The notes below the pieces were generated by a model that made no database searches, was not told the DNA's origin, and saw only the letters and a program-made list of their open reading frames with translations. A stretch of 64,000 nt of DNA from Deroplatys truncata (lineage: Eukaryota > Arthropoda > Insecta > Mantodea > Mantidae). Both the position numbers and the translations under genes were made by a program. The stretch spans positions 15,219,001 to 15,283,000 of the forward strand of contig CM060979.1 in assembly GCA_030765065.1 (NCBI GenBank), written 5' to 3'. This document shows, piece by piece, positions 22,640 through 34,573 of this stretch (position 1 is its first letter; every line of letters starts with the position of its first letter).

Positions 22640-23366
22640 GATACTACAGGCTGAACAATTCTTGGCGGGTCCGGTTTGGCGGTGTACGGTGACCGGCGAG
22701 GTTGATTGCTGTGTCAGCGGTGCGGGCGATAGAAGCCCGCAATAAGTATAGTACGGTTTATCACATAAATTATTTGTAATACACATAACATAACACTTAA
22801 AAGGAAAAGAAAATTACTCACGTAGAAGAAAGTTGCCTTAATTGTAGACTTTATAGATTTTTGTTTATTATAACTGAATTAACCCTTTATAAAACGTGTT
22901 TAAAATAATAATATTGTGATAAGTATAATGTTATCTTCACGTTTTGATATTAAAAAGTTCAAAATAAGAACGTTTAAGTATCTAAACCTTATATTTCTGA
23001 AAGCCTGCAAGTGGTACATATTACAAAACTGGCTTCCCGAATTTCTACCAGTGGTTTCCTAAATTGAACCGCACTTTTCATTCTTACATTTTAAGACAGT
23101 AAAGGAGCATGAAATTTCTGTATTTGTTTTTAATTCGATTAAGATATGTTACAAGAGTTTTTCACTATTTACAGCCATCGTAGGATTTCTTCGGCCCCTT
23201 CTTGACCTCTGCACACTTTGCATGGATTCAAATTTTACACTTCATGCATCTGATCATTTCTTCTATTCTGGTTCATTACTTAATTCACAGAACAACGATT
23301 CGCTGTTACCAGGTATTTATTCTTTGAGGGGGTTGCATTTTTGTTATTTTGTTTTGTCGGTTTTTT
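22640..23366. other. No recognisable feature
   Basis: 22660-22740 is locally GC-rich. The rest is AT-rich without frames or repeats that I can identify. Confidence 0.55.
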
Positions 23367-24789
23367 ACTTTCTCTACTACGTATAGTAAGTAGGGGAAGT
23401 ATTGCATTCCACCCAAAAATTCGATACCGAGATTTCACCGGAAATACACGTTTTGAGACCTCCTGAATCCAAAAAAAGCATTTTTGGAAACATGTCCGTG
23501 TGTGTGTCTGTGTGTGTGTGTGTCTGTGTGTGTCTGTGTGTGTGTGTGTGTCTGTGAACAGCATAACTCAAAAACGAACAATCGGATAAGCACCAAACTT
23601 GGTATTTAGGTTCAGTATCTTCCAGAGATGCGACACGAAGGTTTTCAAGAAAATCCTACCACCCCAGACTACCCTTTACATGGAAGATTTTTCGAAAATT
23701 TTAATTTTCTCAAAAATGGCTCTAACGATTTTGATGAAAATATCATATGTTTAGGGTAATGTCATGACAAATGAAATGTATATCTCGAATTTTCTGGGAA
23801 TGTCTCCAAAAGTATTCTTCATTGTAAATGACTTCTGCATAACTGGTAAACCATAAGAGATAGACAAAATTTTATTACACAAAAAATGTAGATCGCGTTA
23901 AAATACACAATTTATGTCATATACATTTCTTTTGTTGAGTGAACCGTTTTCGAGATATTGCTTGTTATTTCCTTAAATTTTCCAATACTTATACTTTTTC
24001 TCAAATTCGTTATTCAGTTTTTTTGTCCTGGTAATACAAAGACAATGGAATACTCCACATAGCAAGCAGCTCTTAAACGCTTAAAGCCTAGCAATTCCCC
24101 TTGCATCTACAAGAAAATTAGGAATAAGATTAATATCTCAATATCTTGATTAACATGAAGCATATGGAGAATAAGCGTTTGTAAAAATAGATTGTACAAG
24201 AGTAGAGAAAGTCATGTGAGTGTAACACATCAGATTTTTTGTCTTGGATATGCAAAGAGTTATAATCTTTGGCAAAGGGAATGATGCTGCACCTAGCAAC
24301 CAGCTATTAAGAGATATGTATGTGCTTAAAGGCTACTGTATTTCTATATTGCCCTTGTAAATATATATTCCCCTTGCATCTACAAGAAAATTAGCAATAA
24401 GATAGAGTCTGCAAATGTTTATCTCGATTAACATGAAGTAGATGGAGAATAAGCGTTTGTAAAAATAGTTTGTACAAGAGTAGAGAAAGTCATGTGAGTG
24501 TAACACATCAGATTTTTTGTCTTGGATATGCAAAGAGTTATAATCTTTGGCAAAGGGAATGATGCTGCACCTAGCAACCAGCTATTAAGAGATATGTATG
24601 TGCTTAAAGGCTACTGTATTTCTATATTGCCCTTGTAAATATATATTCCCCTTGCATCTACAAGAAAATTAGCAACAAGATAGAGTCTGCAAATGTTTAT
24701 CTCGATTAACATGAAGTAGATGGAGAATAAGCGTTTGTAAAAATAGTTTGTACAAGAGTAGAGAGTCATGAGAGTGTAACACATCAGAT
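23367..24789 (+). mobile_element. HT array H-T-T-T
   Basis: H 23367-24018, T1 24019-24235 (shortened), T2 24236-24513, T3 24514-24789. Every T ends CACATCAGATTTTT and the next begins TGTCTTGGATATGC. T2 and T3 differ at only a handful of positions over about 276 bp, pointing to recent tandem duplication. T3 has lost three bases in the AGTAGAGAAAGT end. Confidence 0.87.
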
Positions 24790-25083
24790 TTTTAGAAAAT
24801 CAAAATTTTCCATTTAAAGGATAGTCTGGTGTGGGGAGATTTTCTTGAACATCTTTGTGTCGCATCCTTGGAGGGTACTGAACTTAAATACCAAGTTTGG
24901 TATTGATCCGACTTTGATTTTTGAGTTATGCTGTTCACAGCCACCCAAACACATAGGACCTTAATCTAAAATTGCGTTTTCAAGGGGCCTCAAAGCATGT
25001 ATTTCCGGTTAAATCTCGATATCAAACTTTTGGGTGGAATACCATACTTCCCCTATTTACTATACTTAGTACAGAAAGTTAAT
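24790..25083 (-). mobile_element. HT H-module fragment, minus, older
   Basis: Contains TTTTCCATTTAAAGG, GTGTCGCATCC, the CTGTTCACAG junction with the hydrophilic microsatellite region almost lost, and the end ACTATACTTAGTACAGAAAGT. It begins where the T3 module of the preceding array ends and probably belongs to the sequence into which that array inserted. Confidence 0.65.
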
Positions 25084-25445
25084 TAATAAAAACAGAGTGT
25101 TGTATGTTCTATTTTGGAGGAGAAAGTTGCAAAGTCAGAACAAAGCGTCTGATGTTTATCTACATCGTATACACCAGACAGTAATTACGTTGCATCGGAA
25201 TAGTTAGCTGTTAAAGAAAAACTATGAGAAGAACAGAGCAGCTGTGGGCCTACGTGATTGGCAGCTGCATCATGACGGTGCGTCTGTCGGCCCGATCCGC
25301 ATTTCGTTCCTTTTGAGCTTCAGTTTTCACTAAACCTAAATTGTTTTAAGATTGAAAGGACTTCAAGTATTTGTTAATTGACCAGCTCTTTACAGTCATT
25401 GAGGTAGGTGTCACCAGCTATAGTGTTTCTTTTGAAATGAAAAAA
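25084..25445. other. No recognisable feature
   Basis: No repeat or gene recognised. Confidence 0.55.
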
Positions 25446-25870
25446 AATTCTAAAAGTTACGATTGGTTACATTCATATGATTTTCTCTACTCACTATCGT
25501 TTATTTTTAAATGGCCTCTAGGAACTATTCTTAAGAAAGTTATTTCTTAATCTTTTTCATATTAATCGAGATAAACCTTTACAGAAATAGTTTAATGAAA
25601 ATTTCGTTGTAGGTACAGGAGAGACCGTGCTGACGTTAAAAATAGTTACAAGCAATTCAAGAACTCAAAACAATAATAACAGATATCGCGGAAATGCTGA
25701 TGCCATAAAAAAATTCGGATGTGATACATTCACATGACTTTCTCTACTCTCTATCGTATATTAGTGGATATACAGACTAGAAACAACCAAATGTTCGACG
25801 GGGCTTTAAAGGAATGGCTAAGTATTGAAATAAATTGCTTTTTTTAAAGAGATATAAATATCTTATATGG
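25446..25870 (-). mobile_element. HT subfamily II, two T-type fragments
   Basis: Two starts are visible: 25462 (GATTGGTTACATTCATATGA) and 25716 (CGGATGTGATACATTCACA). Each is followed by TTTCTCTACTC. They match the terminal hairpin and inverted end of subfamily II copies at 50993 and 30850. They carry only parts of the downstream sequence. Confidence 0.65.
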
Positions 25871-25891
25871 TACGTTTTCATCTGTCACTTA

Positions 25892-26006
25892 ATGCCGGCT
25901 CTCATAGTTGTGGTCGCTGGAGCGTATAACTTCGTCGCTCCCCCAAGCTGAGGGTCGCGGGTTCGAGTCCCCTATGGGCATGGGTGTTTGTGTGTGTGTG
26001 TGTGTG
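25892..26006 (+). mobile_element. tRNA-like SINE head with GT tail
   Basis: Contains GGGTCGCGGGTTCGAGTCCC, a perfect B-box/T-loop segment. Upstream is a TAGTTGTGGTCGCTGGAGCG A-box-like stretch, and downstream a GT repeat. The acceptor-stem halves do not pair fully, so this is more likely a SINE head than a working tRNA gene. It is a different family from the SINE at 26070. Confidence 0.5.
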
Positions 26007-26069
26007 CCGTATGTGTAATTGCGGTAATCAACGATAACTTAAACAGCAAAAGACACAGTACTCATATTC

Positions 26070-26352
26070 GTCCTCCGTGGTGTAGTGGTTACCATGCTAG
26101 CCTCTAGTTTCCGAGGTCGCTGGTTCAAAACCCGGCGTAGGCAATAGATTTTTTTCGGGCGTAACAATCCTTAGCATGGCTTCCTTGGGAAGGAAAGTAA
26201 AGCCGGTGGTCCCGTGTCGTAGATTTGCGGCACGTAAAAGAACCTCAAGCGTGATAAAGAGTCTCAGAGCAAAATTACTGGTCTTTCACACCCAATATAG
26301 AATTGGACGCTAAGAAACACAGCCGTTTAAGAGCGTCTATAATTAAAATACA
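26070..26352 (+). mobile_element. tRNA-derived SINE, plus strand
   Basis: The best-preserved member. The head is GTCCTCCGTGGTGTAGTGGT, the B box GGTTCAAAACC, and the body includes CCCGTGTCGTAGATTTGCGG, CACGTAAAAGAACCTCAAGC and CCCAATATAGAATTGGACGC, ending in an A-rich tail near 26345. Internal A and B boxes fit an RNA polymerase III promoter. It has no coding capacity and depends on a partner LINE. Confidence 0.88.
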
Positions 26353-26379
26353 ATTTATTTTACACTACTCACAACCTGG

Positions 26380-26747
26380 GTAAACAAAACAACTAAAAAA
26401 AAGTTTACCTGTTAAACAAATTTATACAAAATTCCTTAGAAATGAAGAGGACTTCAAACAGATTCCCAGAAATTTTAAGATATACCTTCTTTCTAATACA
26501 AATATATTTCATGCATTGGTTCTTTTAATCAAATCGTTGGAGCCATTTTTTAGAAAATCAAACTTTCGAAAAATGTTTCATGTAAAGGGTAGATTGGGGT
26601 AGGAGAATTTTCTTGAAAATGTTTGTGTCGCATATTTGGAAGGTATTGAACTTAAATACCAAGTTTGGTACTTATCCGATTTTTCGTTTTTGAATTACGC
26701 TATTCACAAACACACACGCAACGTTCTTTTTCTAAAAATGTATTTTT
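26380..26747 (-). mobile_element. HT subfamily II, H fragment, minus
   Basis: Shares CCCAGAAATTTTAAGATATA, AAATCGTTGGAGCCATTTTT, ATGTAAAGGGTAGATTGGGG and CTATTCACAAACAC with H modules. Its T/A-run TATTTTT at 26741 is the insertion point of the next HT unit. Confidence 0.7.
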
Positions 26748-27675
26748 ACTTTCTGTACTATGTATAGTAAGTAGGGGAAGTATTGTATTCCACCCAAAAA
26801 TTCGATACCAAGATTTCACCGGAAATACATGTTTGAGACCCTCTGAATTCAAAAAAAGCATTTTTGGAAACATGTCCGTGTGTGTGTGTGTGTGTGTGAA
26901 CAGCATAACTCAGAAACGAACAGTCGGATAAACACCAAACTTGGTATTTAGGTTCAATATCTTCCAGAGATGCGACACGAAGGTTTTGAATAAAATCCCC
27001 TCACCCCCGACTACCCTTTACATGGAACATTTTTCGAAAATTTTAACTTTCTCAAAAATGGCTCTAACGATTTTGATTAAAATATAATATGTTTAAGATA
27101 TTTTCATGGCAAGTAAAATGTATGTCTTGAATTTTCTGGGTATGTCTCCAAAAGTATTCTTCATTGTGAACGACTTTTGCATAACTGGTAAACCATAAGA
27201 AATAGACAAAATTTTACTAAACAAAAAATGTAGATCTCGTTAAAATAAACAATTTATGTCATTTACATTTTTTTGTTTCGTGAACCATTTTCGAGATATT
27301 GCTTGTTATTCCCTTAAATTTTTCAATACTTTTTTCTCAAATGGGAATTCGTTATTAATTTTTTTTCCTGGATATGCAAAGAGTATTAATCTGTGGCAAA
27401 GGGAATGGTGCTGCACCTATCAACCAGCTATTAAGATATATGTATATGCTTATATTGCCCTTGCAAATACAAAACAAGGGGAACATAGTACACCTTAAGC
27501 GAGAGTCAAATATTTTTAGAACTGGTCGCTATGTGTAAAATGTAATTCTCTTTGCATGACAAAAGATCGTTTCTGCAAATGTTTATCTCGATTAATATGA
27601 AATAGATGGAGAATGAGAGTTTGTAAATATAGTTTGTACAAGAGTAGAGAAACTCATGTGAGTGTAACACATCAT
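26748..27675 (+). mobile_element. HT unit, H-T, plus
   Basis: H starts ACTTTCTGTACTATG at 26748. The H/T boundary is the T-run at 27360. T contains an internal deletion (27440-27580 is rearranged) and ends AGAGTAGAGAAACTCATGTG...ACACATCATAT near 27675. The GT microsatellite at 26876-26898 is short and pure. Confidence 0.82.
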
Positions 27676-28221
27676 ATTTTTAATTATTGTCTTTAATATG
27701 AGTCATTAAAAATAACTTACACCCTTGTACTGGTCCAATCACCACTGTGCCGTTATTCAGAAAGTGACGAAAATTGCCAAGTATTAAAACACTTAGTTTT
27801 TCTGCATTCTTATTAGTTGGAATTCTCCCTTCAATTCGATAGGTATAAATTTTAATCATTGCAGGCAGAATACGTCTTTTTTAAATGTATTTTTAAAACG
27901 GTACTACATCTATCATTTTGTACTGTAAATTCCACAATGCTTCGCAGGAAGAGAGAAATCTCTAATTCCTCAACGCTTCGGAGTAGAGTGGTACACTTTA
28001 GCCTATGTTTCAGGGGAAAGTTTGCCACTACAGCTGTGTGCTCTGCACATGCATGTGAGTTTGTTCTCCTTATTTTTGCTTACAACATCTTTATCTGTAT
28101 TTATGGTATAAATGAGAGATTTTCTCAGAAACTATTCAGAAAAGACTGTTTGCCGAAATACTATAAATTAAATTTTGTAATCGTGTCTTAGTATACCTGT
28201 TTTTATTAGTCATCGCTCTGG

Positions 28222-28260
<39 letters not shown>

Positions 28261-28693
28261 CATGCTGGGTAGATACCCTAACAATTGACATGAAAATTAA
28301 ATTAATTTTGAGTACCCAGCACGTGCATTGAGGGAACGTAAACTTTCTTGGCTGCGGAGGACCGAAACGTGGAGTGGAGGATAAGAGGAAGGCGTGAGTT
28401 TTTACTGTATAAAATCCATAACACAAATCTATACATTCCTATATTTATTTCCCAACCGTTTGGGATTTCTACATTATTAAAAATGGAAGTTGGAAGGAGA
28501 TGTCCGCCGATGCAAAGCCCGGTTTACACGCGCGGTCCGTTCCTAACTGAGAGAGACGCTATCCCCCACTACTCGTGGCTAGCAAGGCTACCAGTCAAGA
28601 GTGACGTAAAAACAATGTAGAACAATAATGTAACCCTCCAAACTATTAATATGCTACAATATCTATATATATTCCAAAAAATTAGAAATTTAT
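27676..28693. other. No gene; TA repeat and one hairpin
   Basis: A (TA)n run lies at about 28228-28258. Just after it, arms ATGCTGGGTA and TACCCAGCACGT face each other across about 40 bp (28261-28324). The remaining sequence has only unremarkable short frames. Confidence 0.6.
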
Positions 28694-30037
28694 ACAGTTT
28701 GTGAAAATTGCAACACCAAGAAGGAAACGCAAGAATTTAATACCACAGGTTAGGTACATGACAAGTAACAAATGATAAACTTTTCAAATCTATACATGAC
28801 GTTTGAGCCCTAATATTCAGTATTTGGTGTGGCCTCCATGCGCTGCAATTAGAGCTGCTATACGCCGTGGCATTGAATCAAAAAGGTTCTGAATGAGTTC
28901 CTGAGGGAGTTCCCTCCACGCAGTTTGTATTCGAGCCCACAAATCCGTGACACTGGTTACTGGAGGACCGTGACGCACCAACCATATCCCACACATGTTC
29001 GATGGGCGACATGTCAGGTGAACGTGCAGGCCAGGGAAGCAATGGTACCCGTCGCTCTTCGAAGAAGGCTTGTATATTCCTCGCAATATGTGGCCGGGCA
29101 CTGTCCTGTTGAAATTTGGCCTGTGGAGACGGCTGAAGCAGGGGGAGTACCTCAGGCTCTACAACCACAGTTAGATACCGGTTGCTATTCAAAGTGACCT
29201 CAATTCGTAGCAGGCGAGATCGGTTGTTGGCGCCGCAAACCATCACACCTGGTGTTTGTCCGCTATGCCGCTCAACAATGCATCCCTCCAGGTTGCGCGC
29301 ACCACGGTACCGCTGGACACGTATGCGGCCATCACTGTAGGACACGTTGAAGCAGGGCTCGTCCGAAAAGACTACATTTTGACACTCAGTGGCGGTGTTC
29401 ACGTGTCCATTGCAGTCGGAGGAACTTGTGGTTTCTGGACAATGGAAGCCGACGTAATGGCATGCATGCAACCAGTCCAACCTGCAGCAGGCGGCGACGA
29501 ACCGTTGATGCAGACAAGTTCACACCTGTTGCAGTGCTCCAGCGTCGAGCCAACACTGTGGATGAAGCTGTACGGTCGGTTATGGCCATGCGGACAAGAT
29601 GACAGTCATTCCGTGTTGTGGTCCAGTACCCGCTCTTCGCTGCGTACGACCTTCATCTATCCACTGCTCCCACACGCATCACCGTCGTAGCAGCATGCCC
29701 TGTACGAGCCGAAATGTCACGGTGTGGCAAACCCGCTTCCCGGAGACCGATCGTTCTGCCCCGTTCGAACTCACTCACATGCCGATATGGCTCCCTTTGA
29801 CGTCGACGAGCCATACTGGCAATCACTTTATTGTTTCCACCTTGTTTGACAGCTCTGCACTGATTACACTGGACGCTACACTGACCTTGTCGGACCGACA
29901 CGAGAGGGCTCTTCCCGGCCTACTTGTACCGCATCTCTCTGCAAACCTAATCACTTATTGCTTGCACACTCTTCTACACCTCCACCAAGTTATTAGTGAA
30001 ATTGTTTTTTGGTGTTTGCAATTTTCATAAGCTGCAG
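28694..30037 (-). mobile_element. Tc1-like element, second copy, inverted
   Basis: Ends CAGTTTGTGAAAATTGCAAC and TTGCAATTTTCATAAGCTG are diverged versions of the TIRs at 6687/8056, with TA at both edges. The right edge runs into a GTAT microsatellite. Sequence and order match the first copy throughout, so both come from one family. Confidence 0.9.
28817..29814 (-). pseudogene. Tc1-like transposase, broken (copy 2)
   Basis: The likely start is the Met at 29814, followed by ARRRQREPYRHVSEFERG, and then RTIGLREAGLPHRDISARTG. The rest is split over frames: STVRRRLLQVGLVACMPLRR, VVFSDEPCFNVSYSDGRI (first Asp), KFQQDSARPH (second Asp) and ARSPDMSPIEHVWD (third acid, Glu). I count 34 residues between the second and third acids, so DD34E, the Tc1 signature. 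The 603-bp frame 28878-29480 is the longest intact piece. At least three frameshifts remain. Confidence 0.9.
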
Positions 30038-30129
30038 TATGTATGTATGTATGTATGTATGTATGTATGTATGTATGTATGTATGTATGTATGTATGTAT
30101 GTATGTATGTATGTATGTATGTATGTATA
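30036..30129. repeat. (GTAT)n microsatellite
   Basis: About 23 clean GTAT units starting at the right end of the Tc1 copy. It may have grown from the TATG at the TA insertion site. Confidence 0.97.
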
Positions 30130-30165
30130 TATCGCAGAAAATCTAGTATCTTTTTAGTTTAAATG

Positions 30166-30416
30166 TATCACGCACGCTCTTTAACTGCTGTGTTCTTGGC
30201 GTCCAATTCTATATTGGGCGTGAAAGAACGGAAATTTCGGTCAGAGGCTTCTTTATCAGGCATGAGGTTCATTTACGTGTCGTAAATCTAGGACACGGGC
30301 ACCAGCTTTACTTCCATTCCAAAGGACGCTATGCTAAGGATTTTTACACCCGAACAAATCCATCGTCCTCCGCCGGGTTTGAACCATTACCGGGTAACCA
30401 TTACACCACGGAGGAC
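30166..30416 (-). mobile_element. tRNA-derived SINE, minus strand
   Basis: Same family as 26070, with CCACGGAGGAC at its 5' end (30416) and the body in reverse (CGTAAATCTAGGACACGGG, TCCAATTCTATATTGGGCG). The B-box region is shortened (GGGTTTGAACCATTACC), showing a small internal deletion. An old HT fragment begins within 10 bp of its 5' end. Confidence 0.86.
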
Positions 30417-30419
30417 GAG

Positions 30420-30855
30420 AAGTAATATTTTGTATAATCTGGTAAGTGTTAAGCGATAGACGAAAACGTACCACACAAAAAATTTAGATCTTTATAAAAA
30501 ACAGAAAGTATTTCAAATAACTTTTTTGCAGCATAAGCCATTTCCGAGATATGGGTTATTAATGTTTCAATTTGTTCAATACTTTGTCATTATTTTTAAA
30601 CCCTATCGATTTTCAGTTGTTTCTCCTGATGTCATGGAAACAGTATGGAATTTTAAGGCCAGCATATAGCGTCCAATTCTTAAACATTTGACTGTCGCTG
30701 TTCTCTTTGTATCTGTAACGAAATGTGTAATGTAGCTATTTCTGTAAAGGTTTGTTTTGATTAAAATGTAGTAGATACGAAAATGAGGTTTAGTAAGAAT
30801 AGACTAATAAACCATAGACGGTAAAGAAAGTCATGTGAATGCATCACATCAGATA
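30420..30855 (+). mobile_element. HT subfamily II, 3' part, plus
   Basis: Contains AAGCGATAGACGAAAAC, CACACAAAAAATTTAGATC, CATTTCCGAGATA, a GATGTCATGGAAACAGTATG stretch, and the terminal GGTAAAGAAAGTCATGTGAA followed by GCATCACATCAGAT. The ATGTG/CACAT end hairpin is kept. Confidence 0.72.
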
Positions 30856-31410
30856 TTTTATTTAATAATTACAGTATACATGGTGTTCCCCAATTTTCGT
30901 CCACTTTTTTTTTCGAATCGGCAGCCCAATGACATCAGAATGATGAAATAGCTCTACTGTTTTATCATTGCATTACGCAGTACTGTTTAAAAGCGTTGTT
31001 CTGTTATTGCTAACGCCGACAAGTGTATTTGTTGTACCAACTAACATTTAGCTTTGTTACATCGACATATGTTTGTAATATGGACATAACACGTTCTCTC
31101 CGTCATGAATCAGACATCTGAAGAAACTTGCTGCTGCTTAGAGGCACACTCCCACAGCTGTGCCTTGTGACGAGTGGTTAAGGTATGGTGTTTCTAACCA
31201 AGATGTTCCGAATTAGTATATCACTTCCATCTGAAGAGCTTTTTTTCATATATATAGATATATGACGGAGCCACAACTATTAATTAATTATTACCACTCC
31301 TGAGACCCTGCAACGTACAACCAACATTACCGGTGCACCGTGCACAACTACGAAATATACTCGTAACTTCAAGAAGCAAACAGGGATTCGAGAATGCTCC
31401 TCATGATTTA
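30856..31410. other. No recognisable feature
   Basis: No domain, tandem repeat or family member recognised. Confidence 0.5.
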
Positions 31411-32528
31411 TACGAGGAGCATTGAAAAAGTTTTGCAACCAGCCTATCCATTGTTGAACAACAATGTTTACAAGAATGTAACTAATACGGCTAGCAACAA
31501 TTAACCTTAAACTATCGAAACATGGTTAAGTGCGAGTTTAAAGAGTTTCTCTGTCAAGAGCTGCTGAAAAATCATGGATATTTGTAGAGAACATTAGATT
31601 CTACATTTCCACAGCTACAAGCTAGGTGAAAGGGTAAAAGAAATCCATGAGGACTTGAGAAGCTGTGAAGAAAAGAACAATTCAAACAGTGATCAACTTG
31701 GTGGAGGAAATTAGACATATTACTAAGTATGGAATCGGTATCAGTGTTGACAGCATTGACTGTGTACTCCATGAACATTTAAATCTGTGCAAAATTGGTT
31801 CCGCATTCTCTAATCAATGAAGAGAAGAAGAGGAGAAACGAATCTGCAAGGAAACTGTTTACACCTAATGGCCCTAAACGTTTGACAGATGTCTGCACTG
31901 GTGAGGGAAGTTGGTTTTATTATACCATCACACCAAATAAAGCTCGGTGTTGTGTCTGGGTAAATGAGAATCGTCCAAGACCAGTCGTTCTTCGACAACA
32001 TTTTCGTTCTCGGAAGCGAATGTTCACAGTGTTCAACTATGAAGGACCATTAGTGGTTGACTGCAAGCCAGAAGAAATGGTAATGAATGAACAATACTGT
32101 GTCTCTTGTTTTGAATCCTTTATTTGAAGAGCTGAGGCGGCGGCGTCCACAGACAGGAACTTCAAGGCTGTTGCTTTTGCGTGAACAGCGGCAAATTTGA
32201 GGAAACTGGAAGTCGCCAAGTCCAGTTGCTTGACATCCACTCTACAGTCCTAACCTTGCACCGTGCACTTCTGGCTGTTTCCTCGAGATCTTGCATTGCT
32301 GGAAAACCTTTGAAACTGGCGCAGGACCTTGCTCAGGCTATAATTTCACCTCTGTAGACAATACCTCAATCTCAGTATTGTAGTGCTTTTGACAAGTGGT
32401 TGTACAATCTACAACTGTGTGTGGAGAGAGATGGACACTACTTTGAACGATTGCGAGGATAAGGTTTTGGATTACATCCTTAGTTTGGATTGTAAGATGA
32501 TACTAACAAAACTTTTGAATGCCCCTGC
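31411..32528 (+). mobile_element. Mariner element, degenerate but end to end
   Basis: The left end CGAGGAGCATTGAAAAAGTT and the right end AACTTTTGAATGCCCCTG are imperfect inverted repeats about 1.1 kb apart, slightly short for a mariner. The region between carries mariner transposase pieces in order. TA is present at the left edge. Confidence 0.7.
31522..32450 (+). pseudogene. Mariner transposase, broken
   Basis: The 110-residue frame 31795-32127 holds KLFTPNGPKRLTDVCTGEGS, the block that normally carries the first catalytic Asp (GDE). Here it reads GEG, so the acid has changed. Then come NENRPRPVVLRQHFRSRKR and NYEGPLVVD. Past a stop at 32128, shifted frames give ELRRRRPQTGTSRLLLL and a HPLYSPNLAPC-like third block. 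The N-terminus near 31522 is mostly lost. Confidence 0.8.
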
Positions 32529-32660
32529 TTTGACGTATTTAAATAAATATGAACTATTGCAGATTTACACTTATTTGCCAATTAGAGGTGATTGTCCGAC
32601 TGCACAAACATTAGCCAGTTCAAGAAATGCCTTTTACTTTGTCTACCACTTACTTACCTT

Positions 32661-32900
32661 TAGCAGGTAGAGAAGGTATTGCATTCCATCCAAAAATTCG
32701 ATATCGAGATTTCACAAGAAGGCGTTTTGAGACTCCGTCAATAAAAAAACATGCATGTTTAGAAAAAGGTCCGTGTCTGCGTACAACATAGTTAAAAAAC
32801 CAACAGCCGGTATTTGAGTCAGCGTGTTCCAGGGATGAGACACGAGACTTTCAAGAAAATTCCCCATCGCAAATTACTCTTCACATGGAAAAGTATTTCA
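32661..32900 (+). mobile_element. HT subfamily II, H fragment
   Basis: Follows the H consensus from GCAGGTAGAGAAGGTATTGC through AAAATTCGATATCGAGA and GGGATGAGACACGAG. It is degenerate, with the microsatellite region nearly absent (GTGTCTGCGTACAAC). Confidence 0.65.
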
Positions 32901-32987
32901 AGCATGCGTTGCAAAACTCAACGGGGCAATTCCAAGTAAACATATGTCAGTGGCGAATTAGCGTGAGGGAGCTTCTTTTTAATTTTT

Positions 32988-33822
32988 ACTTTCTCTACTA
33001 CGTATAGTAGGTAGGGGAAGTATTGCATTCCACCAAAAATTCGATACCGAGATTTCACCGGAAATACATGTTTTGAGACCCCCTGAATGCATACAAAGCA
33101 TTTTTGGAAACATGTCCGTGTGTGTGTCTGTGAACAGCATAACTCAGAAACGAACAGTCGGAGAAACACCAAACCTGGTATTTAAGTTCAGTATCTTCCA
33201 GGGATGCGACACGAAGGTTTTCAATAAAATCCCCACACCCTAGATAACCCTTCATATAGAACATTTTTCGAAAATTTTAATTTTCTCAAAAATAGCTCTA
33301 ACGATTTTGATTAAAGTATCATATATTTAAGATATTTTCATGACAAATGAAATGTATATCTTAAATTTTCTGGGAATGTCTCCAAAAAGTATTCTTCATT
33401 GTGAACGACTGTTGCATAAGTGGTAAACCATAAGAGATAGCCAAACTTTTACTACACAAAAATGTAGATCGCGTTAAAATACACAATTTATGTCATATAC
33501 ATTTGTTTTGTTGACTGAACCATTTTCAAGATATTGCTTGTTATTCCTTTAAATTTTCCAATACTTATACTTTTTCTCAAATGGAGATTCATTATTCATT
33601 TTTTTTGTTCCTGGTAATGCAAAGAGAATGGAATGTTCCACATAGCAACCATCTCTTAAAACATTTGACTAACCCTTAAAACCTAGCAATTCCCCTTGCA
33701 TCTACAAGAAAATTAGCAATAAGATTGACATCTGGATTAACATGAAGCATATGGAGAATAAGCGTTTGTAAAAATAGTTTGTACAAGAGTAGAGAAAGTC
33801 ATGTGAGTGTAACACATCAGAA
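32988..33822 (+). mobile_element. HT unit, H-T, plus
   Basis: Starts ACTTTCTCTACTACG after a T-run, and the H/T boundary is the T-run at 33597-33606. It ends AGAGTAGAGAAAGTCATGTG...CACATCAG at 33820. The microsatellite is minimal (33116-33132), showing how strongly this tract varies between copies. Confidence 0.86.
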
Positions 33823-34573
33823 TTTTTAGGAAAAGATTCCCCTGTGCGTGTCTGTCTGACTGTGAACAGCATAACTAAAACGAAAAGTCGCGTAGATACC
33901 AAACTTGCTATTTAAATTAAACATCTTCCGAAGACTTAAAGATTTTCAAGCAAATTTCCTCAACCCCAGATACCCTTAACATGGAACATTTTTCGAAATG
34001 TTTGATTTTCGCAAAAACGACTCTAACGATTTTGATTAAAGTACCATATATTAAATATATTTGTATGACAAATAAAATGTATATCTTGAATTTTCTGCGA
34101 ATAGCTTAGGAAGACCTCTTCATTCGAAACAATCTTGTATAACTGGCATAAGATAAGCGGTAGACAAAAATGTACTATACAGAAATGTAGAGTTCTTTAA
34201 AACACTCAATTTATTTCGAAATACTTTTTGCGGCGTCAGTCCTTTCCGAGATATCCATTCGAATATTAATGGATCGAATTGCTCAATACTTTTGTCATTT
34301 TTTTAAATTCCTGTCGAATTTCAGTTGTTTCCCGTGATGTCATGGAAACAGTATGGAATTTTAAGGCCAGCATATAGCGTCCAGTTGTTAAACATTTGAC
34401 TATCGCTGGTCTCTTTGTATCTATAACGAAATGTGTAATGTAGCTGTTTCTGTAAAGATTTATCGCGATTAAGACGAAGTAGATAAAAAAATACGAATTT
34501 GTAAGAATGGTTTATATATCACTAATAAACCTAGAGGGTGGAAAAGGTGATGTGATGTATCACAGCGGATTCT
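33823..34573 (+). mobile_element. HT subfamily II, nearly full, plus
   Basis: Picks up in the H module at GATTCCCCTGTGCGTGTC, runs through CAACCCCAGATACCC, CTGCGAATAGC and GATGTCATGGAAACAGTATG, and ends at a diverged GTGATGTGATGTATCACAG. The unit at 32988-33822 appears to have landed in its TTTTTAG tract. Confidence 0.72.

Noticed and set aside
24333..24533. Recurring frame containing LHSHDFLYSCTN in T modules (also at 787, 4935, 35687, 38902, 40165, 48518)
   Set aside because: It translates the conserved terminal hairpin and inverted-end region of the T module, which explains its conservation. It starts at variable upstream points and has no protein family signature.
25892..25990. Functional tRNA gene
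   Set aside because: A good B box is present, but the acceptor and anticodon arms do not pair convincingly and a GT repeat follows directly. This fits a SINE head better.
31795..32127. Intact host gene related to SETMAR-type proteins
   Set aside because: The frame is only a middle piece of a mariner transposase, flanked by stops, inside recognisable TIRs. No SET domain is nearby.
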